Below, piece after piece: positions 1 to 6,918 of a DNA stretch of 15,670 nucleotides. The translations under genes were made by a program, and so were the position numbers. Source of the stretch: Bacteroidales bacterium (lineage in GTDB: Bacteria > Bacteroidota > Bacteroidia > Bacteroidales > F082). The notes under the pieces were generated by a model. The model was not told the origin of the DNA, did not search any database, and saw nothing but the letters and a program-made list of their open reading frames with translations. Within the stretch, counting starts at the first letter, position 1. Every line of letters begins with the position of its first letter. The stretch is taken from positions 1-15,670 of the forward strand of contig JAFRRE010000040.1 in NCBI GenBank assembly GCA_017428285.1, given 5' to 3'.

Positions 1-259
1 CTTGCGCGAGCGACATGATGCCCACGTTCACGAAGCCGATGACCATCACCGTCACCGCGCCCGAGCTTTGGATGGCAGCCGTGCCTACTGTGCCGATGCC
101 CACGCCGAGCCATTTGTTATTTCCCATCTTGGCAAACAGCCGCTTCAAGCCCGCACTGCTTGCACTTTCAAGACTGGAACTCAACATTTTGCAGGCTACC
201 AAAAACACCCCGATGCCTGCGATTAGGGTTAAAATTGCGATAACGATGAGCATACGCAT
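1..259 (-). CDS. Na/Pi cotransporter family protein, N-terminal part (cut by window edge)
   Basis: Reading the minus strand from the ATG at 259 gives 86 codons without a stop before the left edge, so only the N-terminus is present. A hydrophobic first helix (LIVIAILTLIAGIGVFLVAC) is followed by the segment SSLESASSAGLKRLFAKMG and then GTAAIQSSGAVTVMVIGFVN. The small-residue stretch with QSS is the hallmark of the Na/Pi cotransporter fold (PF02690), which moves phosphate with sodium across the inner membrane. A second in-frame Met lies two codons on (253), and an in-frame stop a little upstream limits the choice of start. Many Bacteroidota members also carry a C-terminal PhoU-like domain, which cannot be seen here. 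The gene follows the lipoprotein gene on the same strand, with a hairpin between them. Confidence 0.85.
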   Translation of the reverse strand, partial: MRMLIVIAILTLIAGIGVFLVACKMLSSSLESASSAGLKRLFAKMGNNKWLGVGIGTVGTAAIQSSGAVTVMVIGFVNVGIMSLAQ

Positions 260-267
260 AAATTTGT

Positions 268-301
268 GAAAGCGGCCAACGAAGGCTCACTGACCGCTTT
301 C
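268..301 (-). terminator. Hairpin between lipoprotein gene and Na/Pi cotransporter gene
   Basis: An 8-bp perfect inverted repeat (GAAAGCGG at 268-275, CCGCTTTC at 294-301) with an 18-nt loop lies about 25 nt beyond the lipoprotein stop and just before the ATG at 259. There is no good T-tract on the minus strand, so it is a weak terminator candidate and could equally be an RNA structure at the start of the cotransporter mRNA. A competing pairing (AACGAA with TTCGTT) overlaps the same bases. Confidence 0.35.
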
Positions 302-325
302 GTTATAAAGAAAAACGTTGACTTT

Positions 326-1201
326 TTATTTGTTGTCGATATGGGTCACGTTGAAGTTGCTATCAAATTCAATTTCAACTCCGTTGCTTAACTCGATTTC
401 CCAACCGTTTGCTTTCTTTTCGATTTTGTCAATATGCTGGTTGGGGTAATTCGTGGCAACAAAGGTGGAAATCTGTTCGGGGACGAGTTCAGTAGGAACG
501 ACACCATAAACACTCGATTCATCGCAGTCGATGCTCTTCCATTCGAAGGCGAGGTTGAAGGTGATTTCAGTGCCGTCGGTCAGTTTCACCTCATATTCAT
601 TCTCTTCCATCTCAACCTTGAGGATGCCAACTTGAGGGAAATAAGTCTCCACAAAAGTGTTGATTCCTGCATAGTCAGAAGAAGTTCCGCCGCCATTTCC
701 TCCCCCATTTCCGCCATTGTTGACGACATTGAAGTTGGCATCAAACTTGAGATCAACATCATTGCTGAGTTCAATCTCCCAGCCATTGTTTTCCCTTTCG
801 ATTTCATCAATGTGTTGATTGGGATAGTTGGCGGTAAGATATGCTGCAATCTGTTCGGGGACAAGCGTCGCAGGCACAGCGCCATAGATGGATGAATGTT
901 CGCAGTTCACCTCAACCCATTCAAACGCTTGGGTAAAATACACCTTGGTATTGTCGCTTAGAATCACTCGGTAATAGTGTTCAGTCTGGTTACAGCTGAG
1001 GATGCTTGTTTCGGGGAAATGTGTGTTGACAAACGTGACAATGTCCGTGGCAATGTCAATCGCATTGACGGGAGCACCATTCCCTTCGGCCTCCCATTGG
1101 TTGTTGTTGCTGTTGTTGCCTCCACTGGGCGTTTCTTTTGTACATGATGACACTTCGAAAGACAGTGCAATGAATGCTGCAAACAATGCTAGTTTCTTCA
1201 T
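326..1201 (-). CDS. Lipoprotein with two tandem PepSY-like halves
   Basis: A 291-aa protein with a lipoprotein signal: a hydrophobic helix followed by VSSC with Cys20, so it is probably lipidated. A Gly/Asn-rich tether (residues 26-34) follows. Two homologous halves of about 115 residues cover roughly 46-161 and 176-289, separated by a NNGGNGGGNGGG linker (161-172). Both halves share the blocks VYGxVP (or IYGAVP), LVPEQI, NYPNQHID and GWEIELSN. This pattern matches the PepSY-like family PF11396 found in Bacteroidota periplasmic and surface lipoproteins, whose biochemical role is not settled. The start is fixed by the signal peptide. The ATG follows the stop of the upstream frame by one base, and a strong terminator sits only about 40 bp upstream, so its promoter must be very close or expression depends on readthrough. 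Confidence 0.85.
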   Translation of the reverse strand: MKKLALFAAFIALSFEVSSCTKETPSGGNNSNNNQWEAEGNGAPVNAIDIATDIVTFVNTHFPETSILSCNQTEHYYRVILSDNTKVYFTQAFEWVEVNCEHSSIYGAVPATLVPEQIAAYLTANYPNQHIDEIERENNGWEIELSNDVDLKFDANFNVVNNGGNGGGNGGGTSSDYAGINTFVETYFPQVGILKVEMEENEYEVKLTDGTEITFNLAFEWKSIDCDESSVYGVVPTELVPEQISTFVATNYPNQHIDKIEKKANGWEIELSNGVEIEFDSNFNVTHIDNK

Positions 1202-1202
1202 T

Positions 1203-1631
1203 TTAGTTAGATTTTAGTTGATAAATAAATGAATTATGGGATAAAAAAAGATGGTCCGAACCGAAGTCCAAACCATCTTTTATGTTTTTCGTGATGATAT
1301 TATTATAGCTGTCGGCCAGGCTTTTCCTAGGGGCATAACGCCTCACCTGTCCAAGACGCAAAGCTGCCGAGCACATATTTTCATTTTGCTCCTCTCCTAT
1401 TGTTGTAACTGGGAAGAGGTCGCATTGACATTGCAAACCATCCGATGAACCATTGAGCACGAAATCCGAATCCTCGTCATCATCAAACTCGTCATCGAAC
1501 GACATATTGGAGAGGATTTCTGTTTGTCCCTTGACGTACAAATCCTCTTGGGCCGTACAAGTAAGGTCAAGAAGGAACATCCCCATCAGGATGAGGGCGA
1601 CGACAGAAACATATTTTCGGAAAAAGTCCAT
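1203..1631 (-). CDS. Small secreted hypothetical protein, frame runs through a terminator
   Basis: I chose the ATG at 1631 because it begins a textbook signal peptide: MDFFRKY, a hydrophobic core VVALILMGMFLLDL, then TCTAQ before the probable cleavage site. The mature part (about 118 aa) contains a very acidic run (DDEFDDDEDSD) and a CQC pair, and I recognise no family. An in-frame ATG at 1667 adds 12 residues and looks less likely. The last 25 or so codons lie on top of a strong intrinsic terminator (1243-1280), and the stop is one base from the next gene's ATG. The C-terminus may therefore be an accident, for example after loss of an earlier stop by frameshift. A -7-like box (TATACTTG on the minus strand, 1652-1659) lies upstream with one mismatch to TAnnTTTG. 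Confidence 0.5.
   Translation of the reverse strand: MDFFRKYVSVVALILMGMFLLDLTCTAQEDLYVKGQTEILSNMSFDDEFDDDEDSDFVLNGSSDGLQCQCDLFPVTTIGEEQNENMCSAALRLGQVRRYAPRKSLADSYNNIITKNIKDGLDFGSDHLFLSHNSFIYQLKSN
1243..1280 (-). terminator. Strong intrinsic terminator with UUCG tetraloop
   Basis: On the minus strand AAAGATGGTTTGGAC pairs with GTTCGGACCATCTTT (plus-strand arms 1247-1261 and 1266-1280) around a cUUCGg tetraloop. All 15 positions pair if three G-U wobbles are allowed, and a run of seven T follows (1249-1243). It should end transcription of the small secreted protein gene, yet lies inside that gene's open frame. The plus strand also has TTTTATGTTTTT beyond the stem, so some termination of plus-strand transcripts is possible. 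Confidence 0.85.
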
Positions 1632-1735
1632 GATGGCGAAGCCGAAATTCCCAAGTATAACGGACAAGAGGTGGAATTATTGTTTTTTCCTCGAACCAAT
1701 TTACAGTCATGGAAGTTTCTTGACTGCCGACGACC

Positions 1736-1916
1736 CTATTCTTCTGACAACCCAACCAGATTCTTCCTATATTCCACAGGGCTTTTTCCAAGGTGTTTCT
1801 TGACGTATTTGCAAAAGAAACTGACATCGGGAAAATCCAGCGCTCAAATATTTTGGAGTGACAAGCAGTTGTTCGGCGTATGCCCTGACTTCACGCTCGA
1901 TGTTAGTTGGACGGCT
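1736..1916 (-). pseudogene. AraC-family regulator remnant, internal deletion in the HTH domain
   Basis: Two pieces of an AraC-type DNA-binding domain lie end to end in different minus-strand frames. Piece 1 (1916-1842) reads IEREVRAYAEQLLVTPKYLS, the start of the first HTH subdomain. Piece 2 (1843-1736) reads ALDFPDVSFFCKYVKKHLGK and then SPVEYRKN, the second HTH recognition helix and the usual C-terminal motif, and ends in a proper TAG. In intact relatives about 30-35 residues (the rest of HTH 1, the linker helix and the start of HTH 2) separate these motifs. Here they are joined directly with a change of frame, so a deletion of about 100 bp not divisible by three is the simplest explanation. 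The sensor domain expected above 1916 is not recognisable. An open minus frame at 1915-2115 could be its degraded remainder. The product cannot function. Confidence 0.8.
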
Positions 1917-2096
1917 AAGTAACCTCATCGATATTATCAGAAATGACGAGGTCGTTGAACGATTTAAGCATTTTGGTCAATTTTTCCACAAAGAAACAAT
2001 CTATTTTGGTACGCTTTAGGGTAAATAACTCCTTTTTTGTTTTCATTATTTCCCTTAATGCTTTTTTTGACCGCAAAAAAGGTGATTTAAACAAAG

Positions 2097-2124
2097 TTGT
2101 TTCATCCCATTGCATCTACTTTTG
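2097..2124 (+). promoter_or_regulatory. Bacteroidota-type promoter of the glycosyltransferase-thioesterase operon
   Basis: The -7 box TACTTTTG (2117-2124) matches TAnnTTTG exactly. A TTG at 2097-2099 is a possible -33 element, with a spacer of 17 bp against the usual 19 or so. Transcription would start near 2130, giving a leader of about 20 nt before the ATG at 2150 with an A-rich AAAAAGAG upstream. Confidence 0.7.
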
Positions 2125-2149
2125 CGCCATATAATCAGTAAAAAGAGCC

Positions 2150-3334
2150 ATGAAAGTAGGTCTTTTCATCGATACATGGTACCCTATGGTGGACGGGGTG
2201 ATCAAAGTGGTGGACAATTACGCCCGTCGATTGGTGCAGTATTGCGAGGTGATGGTGTTCTGTCCAGAGGCCAAAGGTTTTGATCGCGAGGAAGATGCGA
2301 AGCTGCCGTATCAGGTCGTGCGGTGCTCATCGCTGCCGATCATCACAAGCGATTACGACCTTCCTACATCCTTCTTAGACCCACGATTCGAAGCACAGCT
2401 TATCAAGAGCGGTATCGATCTCATCCATATCCATTCTCCCTTTTCGGTAGGGATGGCGGGAGTCCTATATGCCAAAATACACAAGCTTCCCGTGATCGCC
2501 ACCCTGCATTCGCAATACAAGCAGGATTTTGAGAAGTCGCTCAAGTTCAAGTTAGCCTCGAACATGGCGCTGAACACCATCATGCGTGTGTTCAACGCTT
2601 GCGACGAATGCTGGGCTGTGAATGAGGGCATCAAAGACCTCTATGTCCATGAATACGGCCTGACCGCCCCCTGCAAGGTACGCCTCAACGCCACCGATCA
2701 CCATCCTGTGTCCGATGCCGTTGCCGCCGCCCGGATTGTCAACGAGACCTACGGTATCTCAACCGACACCACGGTCTTCCTTTTCGTAGGAAGGATCAAT
2801 TTCATCAAGAACATCGACTTCATCGTTCGTGCTTTAGCGAAAGCCAAAGCGATGGGCTTGAAGAACTTCAAGATGTTGTTTGCGGGCAAGGGACAGGATG
2901 AGGAGAAACTCGCCACTCTAGTGCGGGAACAGGGCCTTACCGAAGAAGTGGTGATGTGCGGCCTGACCGGCAAAGAGATGCTGGAGAACCTCTATTCCCG
3001 TGCCAAGCTTTTCCTGTTCCCGTCGCTCTACGATGCCAATTCATTGGTACAGATTGAAGCGGCTTGCCAGGGTACGCCCACCGTTTTCTTGGAAGGCGCC
3101 CGTACGGCTGCCACCGTCACGCCTGGCGTCAATGGTTATGTTTGCCCTCCTGATGAGGACAGTTATGCAAGGATGATCCTAGACATCCTGGCCGACCCGG
3201 AAGCTTACGAACGGGTCTCCGCTGCCGCCCGCCGCGACCTATACCTTAACTGGGACGATGTTGTGCGGGACGTTTACGACGACTACAACACTTTCGTTGC
3301 AGCGAGACATCAAAGGTCTGTTTCACATTCCTAA
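2150..3334 (+). CDS. Glycosyltransferase family 4 (GT-B fold)
   Basis: A 394-aa cytoplasmic enzyme of the GT4 type that moves a sugar from a nucleotide donor. The N-terminal acceptor domain opens with KVGLFIDTWYPMVDGVIKVV, including the glycine loop common to diacylglycerol glucosyltransferases and mannosyltransferases, and continues with HIHSPFSVG and ATLHSQY (about 93-123). The C-terminal donor domain has LFVGRINFIKNID (about 211-223), LFAGKGQDEE (243-252) and FPSLYDANSLVQIEAACQGT (290-309). The family's E-x7-E motif appears here as D295-x7-E303, an Asp in place of the first Glu. Acceptor and sugar cannot be told from sequence. Similarity of layout to lipid glycosyltransferases plus the following acyl-ACP thioesterase gene suggest a glycolipid role, which is inference. 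The thioesterase ATG follows 15 nt after the stop, so the two are probably one operon. Confidence 0.85.
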   Translation: MKVGLFIDTWYPMVDGVIKVVDNYARRLVQYCEVMVFCPEAKGFDREEDAKLPYQVVRCSSLPIITSDYDLPTSFLDPRFEAQLIKSGIDLIHIHSPFSVGMAGVLYAKIHKLPVIATLHSQYKQDFEKSLKFKLASNMALNTIMRVFNACDECWAVNEGIKDLYVHEYGLTAPCKVRLNATDHHPVSDAVAAARIVNETYGISTDTTVFLFVGRINFIKNIDFIVRALAKAKAMGLKNFKMLFAGKGQDEEKLATLVREQGLTEEVVMCGLTGKEMLENLYSRAKLFLFPSLYDANSLVQIEAACQGTPTVFLEGARTAATVTPGVNGYVCPPDEDSYARMILDILADPEAYERVSAAARRDLYLNWDDVVRDVYDDYNTFVAARHQRSVSHS

Positions 3335-3349
3335 TACTATTATTTCGCT

Positions 3350-4054
3350 ATGTATAGCTTAAAATATAAAGTAACCACCAGCACCTGCGACAGCGAGGGC
3401 AAACTCAAATTGTATTCCGCGCTTCAGATGATGCAGGACTGCTCGGAGATGTGGCTCGAAAGCGAGCCGGAGGTGAAAGCATACTTTGCCCGCGAGAACA
3501 TGGCGCAACTGCTTGCTTCAAGGCAGGTGGAGATCATACGCGTGCCCAGTTTTAAGGAAGAGCTAACCGTAACTACTTCAGTGTATGGCATGAAGCCCAT
3601 GTTCGGATTCCGCAACACTTTTATCTATGATGCCGAAGGCAAGCCTTGCTACCGCACTTGGAGCATGGGCGCCTTTGTCGATAAGGCCAACGGCAAACTG
3701 AAACGTGTGGACGATGCCGCGGCCAACTCGCTGCTCATCGAACCACAGTTGGAGATGAACTACAAAGACCGGCGCATCATCCTGCCGAAGGAAGGAGGCA
3801 AGACCTTCTCACCCATCCAGGTGATGCGCGCCGACATCGACTACAACCGCCATGTCAACAATGCCAACTACATCCGCATGGCCATGGAACTGCTGCCCGA
3901 GGATTTCATTATCAAAGATCTTCGCGTGGAATATCGAGTAGCCGCCAAACTTGGGGACCGCCTCACCCCTACCCTTTTCCAGATTGAAAACGGCTTCATC
4001 ATCGAGCTTGCCATTGGTAATGAGGCAAGTGCTCATGTGGAGTTTACAAAATGA
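3350..4054 (+). CDS. Acyl-ACP thioesterase
   Basis: A 234-aa protein with the double hotdog layout of acyl-ACP thioesterases (PF01643, related to plant FatA/FatB), which release fatty acids from acyl carrier protein in the cytoplasm. Hotdog 1 covers about residues 1-125 (LYSALQMMQDCSEMW helix near 21-35, then RTWSMGAFVDKANGKLKRV at 102-120). Hotdog 2 holds the diagnostic DYNRHVNNANY (164-174), where the Asn and His of NxHVNN are catalytic or near-catalytic in the family. Bacterial members of about 230-250 aa are common, so it looks complete. It is probably co-transcribed with the glycosyltransferase upstream. The fatty acids released could feed the acyl-activating ligase encoded 5 kb away, but that link is only inferred. 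Confidence 0.9.
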   Translation: MYSLKYKVTTSTCDSEGKLKLYSALQMMQDCSEMWLESEPEVKAYFARENMAQLLASRQVEIIRVPSFKEELTVTTSVYGMKPMFGFRNTFIYDAEGKPCYRTWSMGAFVDKANGKLKRVDDAAANSLLIEPQLEMNYKDRRIILPKEGGKTFSPIQVMRADIDYNRHVNNANYIRMAMELLPEDFIIKDLRVEYRVAAKLGDRLTPTLFQIENGFIIELAIGNEASAHVEFTK

Positions 4055-4066
4055 ATGAGTTTTTTG

Positions 4067-4074
4067 TATTTTTG
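4067..4074 (+). promoter_or_regulatory. -7 box of the BspA-like gene
   Basis: TATTTTTG matches TAnnTTTG, 40 bp before the ATG at 4114. A -33 element is not clear; TTTAC at 4043-4047 is the nearest candidate. The box lies just after the thioesterase stop, so the secreted repeat protein probably has its own promoter. Confidence 0.6.
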
Positions 4075-4113
4075 CCGCCAAACTGAAATACAACTAAAAC
4101 AAACTCATTTGTC

Positions 4114-6135
4114 ATGAAAAAGTATTTACAACTTGCCTTGTTAATCCTCGTTTTTGCTGGCTTTGCCAAGGCACAAGGACCACAATCTACCGCCAACTGG
4201 TTTGGATACATCTTACCTTCCAGCCCGGCAGAATACAAGTATATCACCTTTACCATGCAGGATTTAGGGTCGGTGAACATCGCATCGGATGTGGTTCCTG
4301 CAGTGTCGTCAGCCACCTTTGCCGAAGGATATGTGTGGAGCGTGAATAACGACAATGGCTATAACATTTGCAGGTCAAGCTTTGATGCCACAAACAATCT
4401 CATTGGATTGCCTGAAGTGATGATTGCAAACGTCTCCTATGTCAACGATATGGCTTACAACCCCGCTGATGGATTGGTTTATCTCATCACGGAAGAACAC
4501 CTGAAAAGCTTCAACCCAGCTAATCCCACCAGCATTCAAGACCATGGCGTGATAGAGCACGATGGCTTCAATTTGGCTATCGACATGGAGGGAAACGCTT
4601 ATATGATAAGTTCTTGGGGCGAGTTTGGCATGCTGAATCTTTCCAATGCACAATTGACCGTAATCAACTCGATTGATTTGCCGTTAAAAATGTCTTTCGA
4701 CATGCTGACAGGCGAATTGTTTGGCGTCCATTATGGCAATCTGTATCAGCTTGACCCCAATACCGGTGCATATACCCTATTGGGCGCGCTCCATGGTGGA
4801 GGCAACAGCTATGACCCGACTTGCCTGTTTATGACCTACAGCTCAACTCCGTCGGAATTCACGGTCGGCGACTTGATCTATCGCGTCAATGACGACCAAG
4901 CTTCCGTTACGGTCATTGGTCATGTGGACGGTTACAATGCACAAGGGGCGTTGGTCATTCCTGAATTGGTGAGTTACGAGGGCCATGACTATGCCGTGAC
5001 GGTCATCGGAAACGCTGCATTTATGTATTGTTTCTATCTTACAAGTATGACCATTCCGAACTCAGTGAACACTATCGAAGAGGCTGCATTTGCCTATTGT
5101 TCAGGTTTCACCGGCGATTTGGTGATTCCGAATTCTGTCAACGCCATCGAGGCAAGTGCCTTCCACACATGCTATGGTTTTGACGGAACACTGGTATTGG
5201 GTAACGGTGTCACGAGCATAGGTGCCTGGGCTTTCAACTCATGCGACGGCTTGACAAGCGTGTTGAACATTCCGAGCAATGTGGCATCCATTGGCGAAGA
5301 CGCTTTCGTGTATTGTAAATTCGAAGGCATAGTGGTCGACCCTGAAAACCCCAATTTTGACTCAAGAAACGACTGCAACGCCATCATTGAAACAAGCACG
5401 AACGAACTGACCACAGGTTGCAAGAATACGGTTATTCCTAATTCTGTCACTGTCATTGGCAACAACGCCTTCAAGGGCATTACGGGGATGACTTCGATAG
5501 AGATACCGAATTCGGTGGTTTCCATTAGAGACAACGCCTTTGCTTTATGCTTCGATTTGACAGGTGACTTGGTGATTCCGAATTCAGTGGAAACCATTGG
5601 AGAGAGCGCCTTCTTCCAATGCGAAGGATTAGATGGAAAACTGGTTATAGGAGAATCCGTTTCCTACATCGGCGATATGGCCTTCAGGAAGTGCTCGCAC
5701 ATTTCAGAGGCGGTTTCTTTGACTACCGCTCCTGCAATGCTTGGAACTGACCTTGGAGGTACGGCTTTCACCGAATTTGGCACCCAAACACTTACTGTTC
5801 CATGTGGATGCGTCGAGGCCTATCAGAACTCTAGCTGGTACGACCCATACGGATTGGTCGGTTTCTATGAATTCATCGAAGATTGCACCGCTGTTTCAGA
5901 AGCCAATACCGTTGGCACAGCCGTTTATCCGAATCCCACACAGGGCAAGGTGACCATTGAGGCAGAAAAACTCCAAGGCATCCGCATCTTCAATATGCTT
6001 GGAGAAAAAATCTTCGAAGGATCCGTGGATGACGAGGTCTTTGAGTATGACCTTAGCAATCAAAAAGCCGGCATGTACTTCATCAAAGTCGAGACAGCGA
6101 AGGGCATTGAGACCAGGAAGGTAACGGTAAGGTAA
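4114..6135 (+). CDS. Secreted BspA-like leucine-rich-repeat protein with T9SS sorting domain
   Basis: A 673-aa protein. Residues 1-20 are a signal peptide (MKKYLQLALLILVFAGFAKA). Residues of about 25-245 have propeller-like repeats (MAYNPADGLVYLI, AIDMEGNAYMIS, LFGVHYGNLYQLDPNTGAY). Residues of about 285-540 are BspA-type leucine-rich repeats (LRR_5, PF13306) built on IPNSVxxIxxxAFxxCxxLxG, with at least seven units and an insert of about 40 residues near 405-445. Residues of about 603-673 are a Por/T9SS type A sorting domain beginning VYPNPTQGKVTI, with the MLGEKIFEG and GMYFIKVET strands and a terminal RKVTVR. The family model is: export by Sec, passage through the outer membrane by type IX secretion, tail cleaved and the protein anchored or released. 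BspA-type proteins often bind host or bacterial surfaces; the ligand here is unknown. Confidence 0.92.
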   Translation: MKKYLQLALLILVFAGFAKAQGPQSTANWFGYILPSSPAEYKYITFTMQDLGSVNIASDVVPAVSSATFAEGYVWSVNNDNGYNICRSSFDATNNLIGLPEVMIANVSYVNDMAYNPADGLVYLITEEHLKSFNPANPTSIQDHGVIEHDGFNLAIDMEGNAYMISSWGEFGMLNLSNAQLTVINSIDLPLKMSFDMLTGELFGVHYGNLYQLDPNTGAYTLLGALHGGGNSYDPTCLFMTYSSTPSEFTVGDLIYRVNDDQASVTVIGHVDGYNAQGALVIPELVSYEGHDYAVTVIGNAAFMYCFYLTSMTIPNSVNTIEEAAFAYCSGFTGDLVIPNSVNAIEASAFHTCYGFDGTLVLGNGVTSIGAWAFNSCDGLTSVLNIPSNVASIGEDAFVYCKFEGIVVDPENPNFDSRNDCNAIIETSTNELTTGCKNTVIPNSVTVIGNNAFKGITGMTSIEIPNSVVSIRDNAFALCFDLTGDLVIPNSVETIGESAFFQCEGLDGKLVIGESVSYIGDMAFRKCSHISEAVSLTTAPAMLGTDLGGTAFTEFGTQTLTVPCGCVEAYQNSSWYDPYGLVGFYEFIEDCTAVSEANTVGTAVYPNPTQGKVTIEAEKLQGIRIFNMLGEKIFEGSVDDEVFEYDLSNQKAGMYFIKVETAKGIETRKVTVR

Positions 6136-6244
6136 TCAACAATCCATACCGCTGCCTCCGGAACCTGCCGTTCCACCTTCACGAATGGCAGGTGCTGATG
6201 CGCGCGTTTGTGAATAACATCCGCGAAAAAACCATCAATAGATC

Positions 6245-6274
6245 TTGTTTTATTCAAGAAAAGTTGTATTTTTG
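6245..6274 (+). promoter_or_regulatory. Promoter of the AbiE toxin-antitoxin operon
   Basis: TTG (6245-6247), a 19-bp spacer and TATTTTTG (6267-6274) form a textbook Bacteroidota -33/-7 promoter. The ATG of the antitoxin gene is at 6298, so the leader is about 18 nt. AbiEi-type antitoxins commonly repress their own promoter, so an operator would be expected around here, but I see no clear inverted repeat. Confidence 0.8.
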
Positions 6275-6297
6275 CAGCATCTTTTGAATAAAACGAC

Positions 6298-6918
6298 ATG
6301 ACCTATTTGGAATTCAGGGAACAATGGCACGAGGTCGGATGCTTCAATGTCTATCAGATTCGTGCATGGAATCCAGCATTCGACCGAAGCAACCTCTCAC
6401 GTTGGGTGAAGCGGGGCTATCTGTCGAAACTGAGGCAAGATTGGTATGCTTTCAGCGACTTGAAGGGCAACCCTGAAATGGCACGTTATGTGGCGCAACG
6501 CATCTACACGCCGTCGTACATCAGCCTGCACTATGCCCTGTCGTTCTATGGCATTATCCCCGAGGCAGTAACCGATATTACCTGTGTCACATCTAACCGC
6601 ACCACGGCATATAGCAACGACTTCGGTCATTTCAGTTACCAGACAGTAAAGCCTGCGTTGTTTTTTGGTTTTCGTCAAATGCCCTTGTCTCCAAAAGGCA
6701 GTTACCTTCTTGCCTATCCCGAGAAAGCCATCGTTGACTTACTGTACCTCTCCCCACAATACAATACCGCTGAAGCCCTGCTTGAACTGCGATTTGACGA
6801 ATGGTGGATGCAGGAAGAACTCAACAAAGAGCGTCTGATGTCGTTTGCCGAACAGAGTGGCAACAAGGCGTTAATAGAACGTGTGAAACTGTTGATTAAA
6901 ACTATTCCGAATGATTGA
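6298..6918 (+). CDS. AbiEi-type antitoxin and transcriptional repressor (type IV TA)
   Basis: A 206-aa protein with a winged helix-turn-helix at the N-terminus (about 1-55: FDRSNLSRWVKRGYLSKLRQ then DWYAFSD) and the AbiEi middle region (YTPSYISLHYALSFYGIIPE at 76-95; PEKAIVDLLYL near 140-150). This matches the AbiEi antitoxin family: the HTH represses the operon, and the C-terminal domain is needed to neutralise the partner toxin without forming a stable complex. Its stop overlaps the AbiEii start by 8 nt, the usual translational coupling of this pair. Length is normal. It has its own consensus promoter. Confidence 0.88.
   Translation: MTYLEFREQWHEVGCFNVYQIRAWNPAFDRSNLSRWVKRGYLSKLRQDWYAFSDLKGNPEMARYVAQRIYTPSYISLHYALSFYGIIPEAVTDITCVTSNRTTAYSNDFGHFSYQTVKPALFFGFRQMPLSPKGSYLLAYPEKAIVDLLYLSPQYNTAEALLELRFDEWWMQEELNKERLMSFAEQSGNKALIERVKLLIKTIPND

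Noticed and set aside
434..895. Plus-strand frame of 153 codons
   Set aside because: Antisense to the PepSY-like lipoprotein and without a family match or promoter.
1301..1345. Nested inverted repeats around CCTAGG and GGCATAACGCC as a riboswitch
   Set aside because: The pairs are short, lie inside an open frame, and do not resemble a known aptamer.
1524..1922. Plus-strand frame of 132 codons over the AraC remnant
   Set aside because: The minus strand carries clear AraC HTH motifs. The plus frame has no family resemblance.
6141..6296. Stop-free plus frame (NPYRCLRNLPFHLHEWQVLM and onwards) between the BspA-like gene and the AbiE promoter
   Set aside because: It could be a gene scrap, but it lacks a good start, runs through the AbiE promoter, and matches nothing I recognise.
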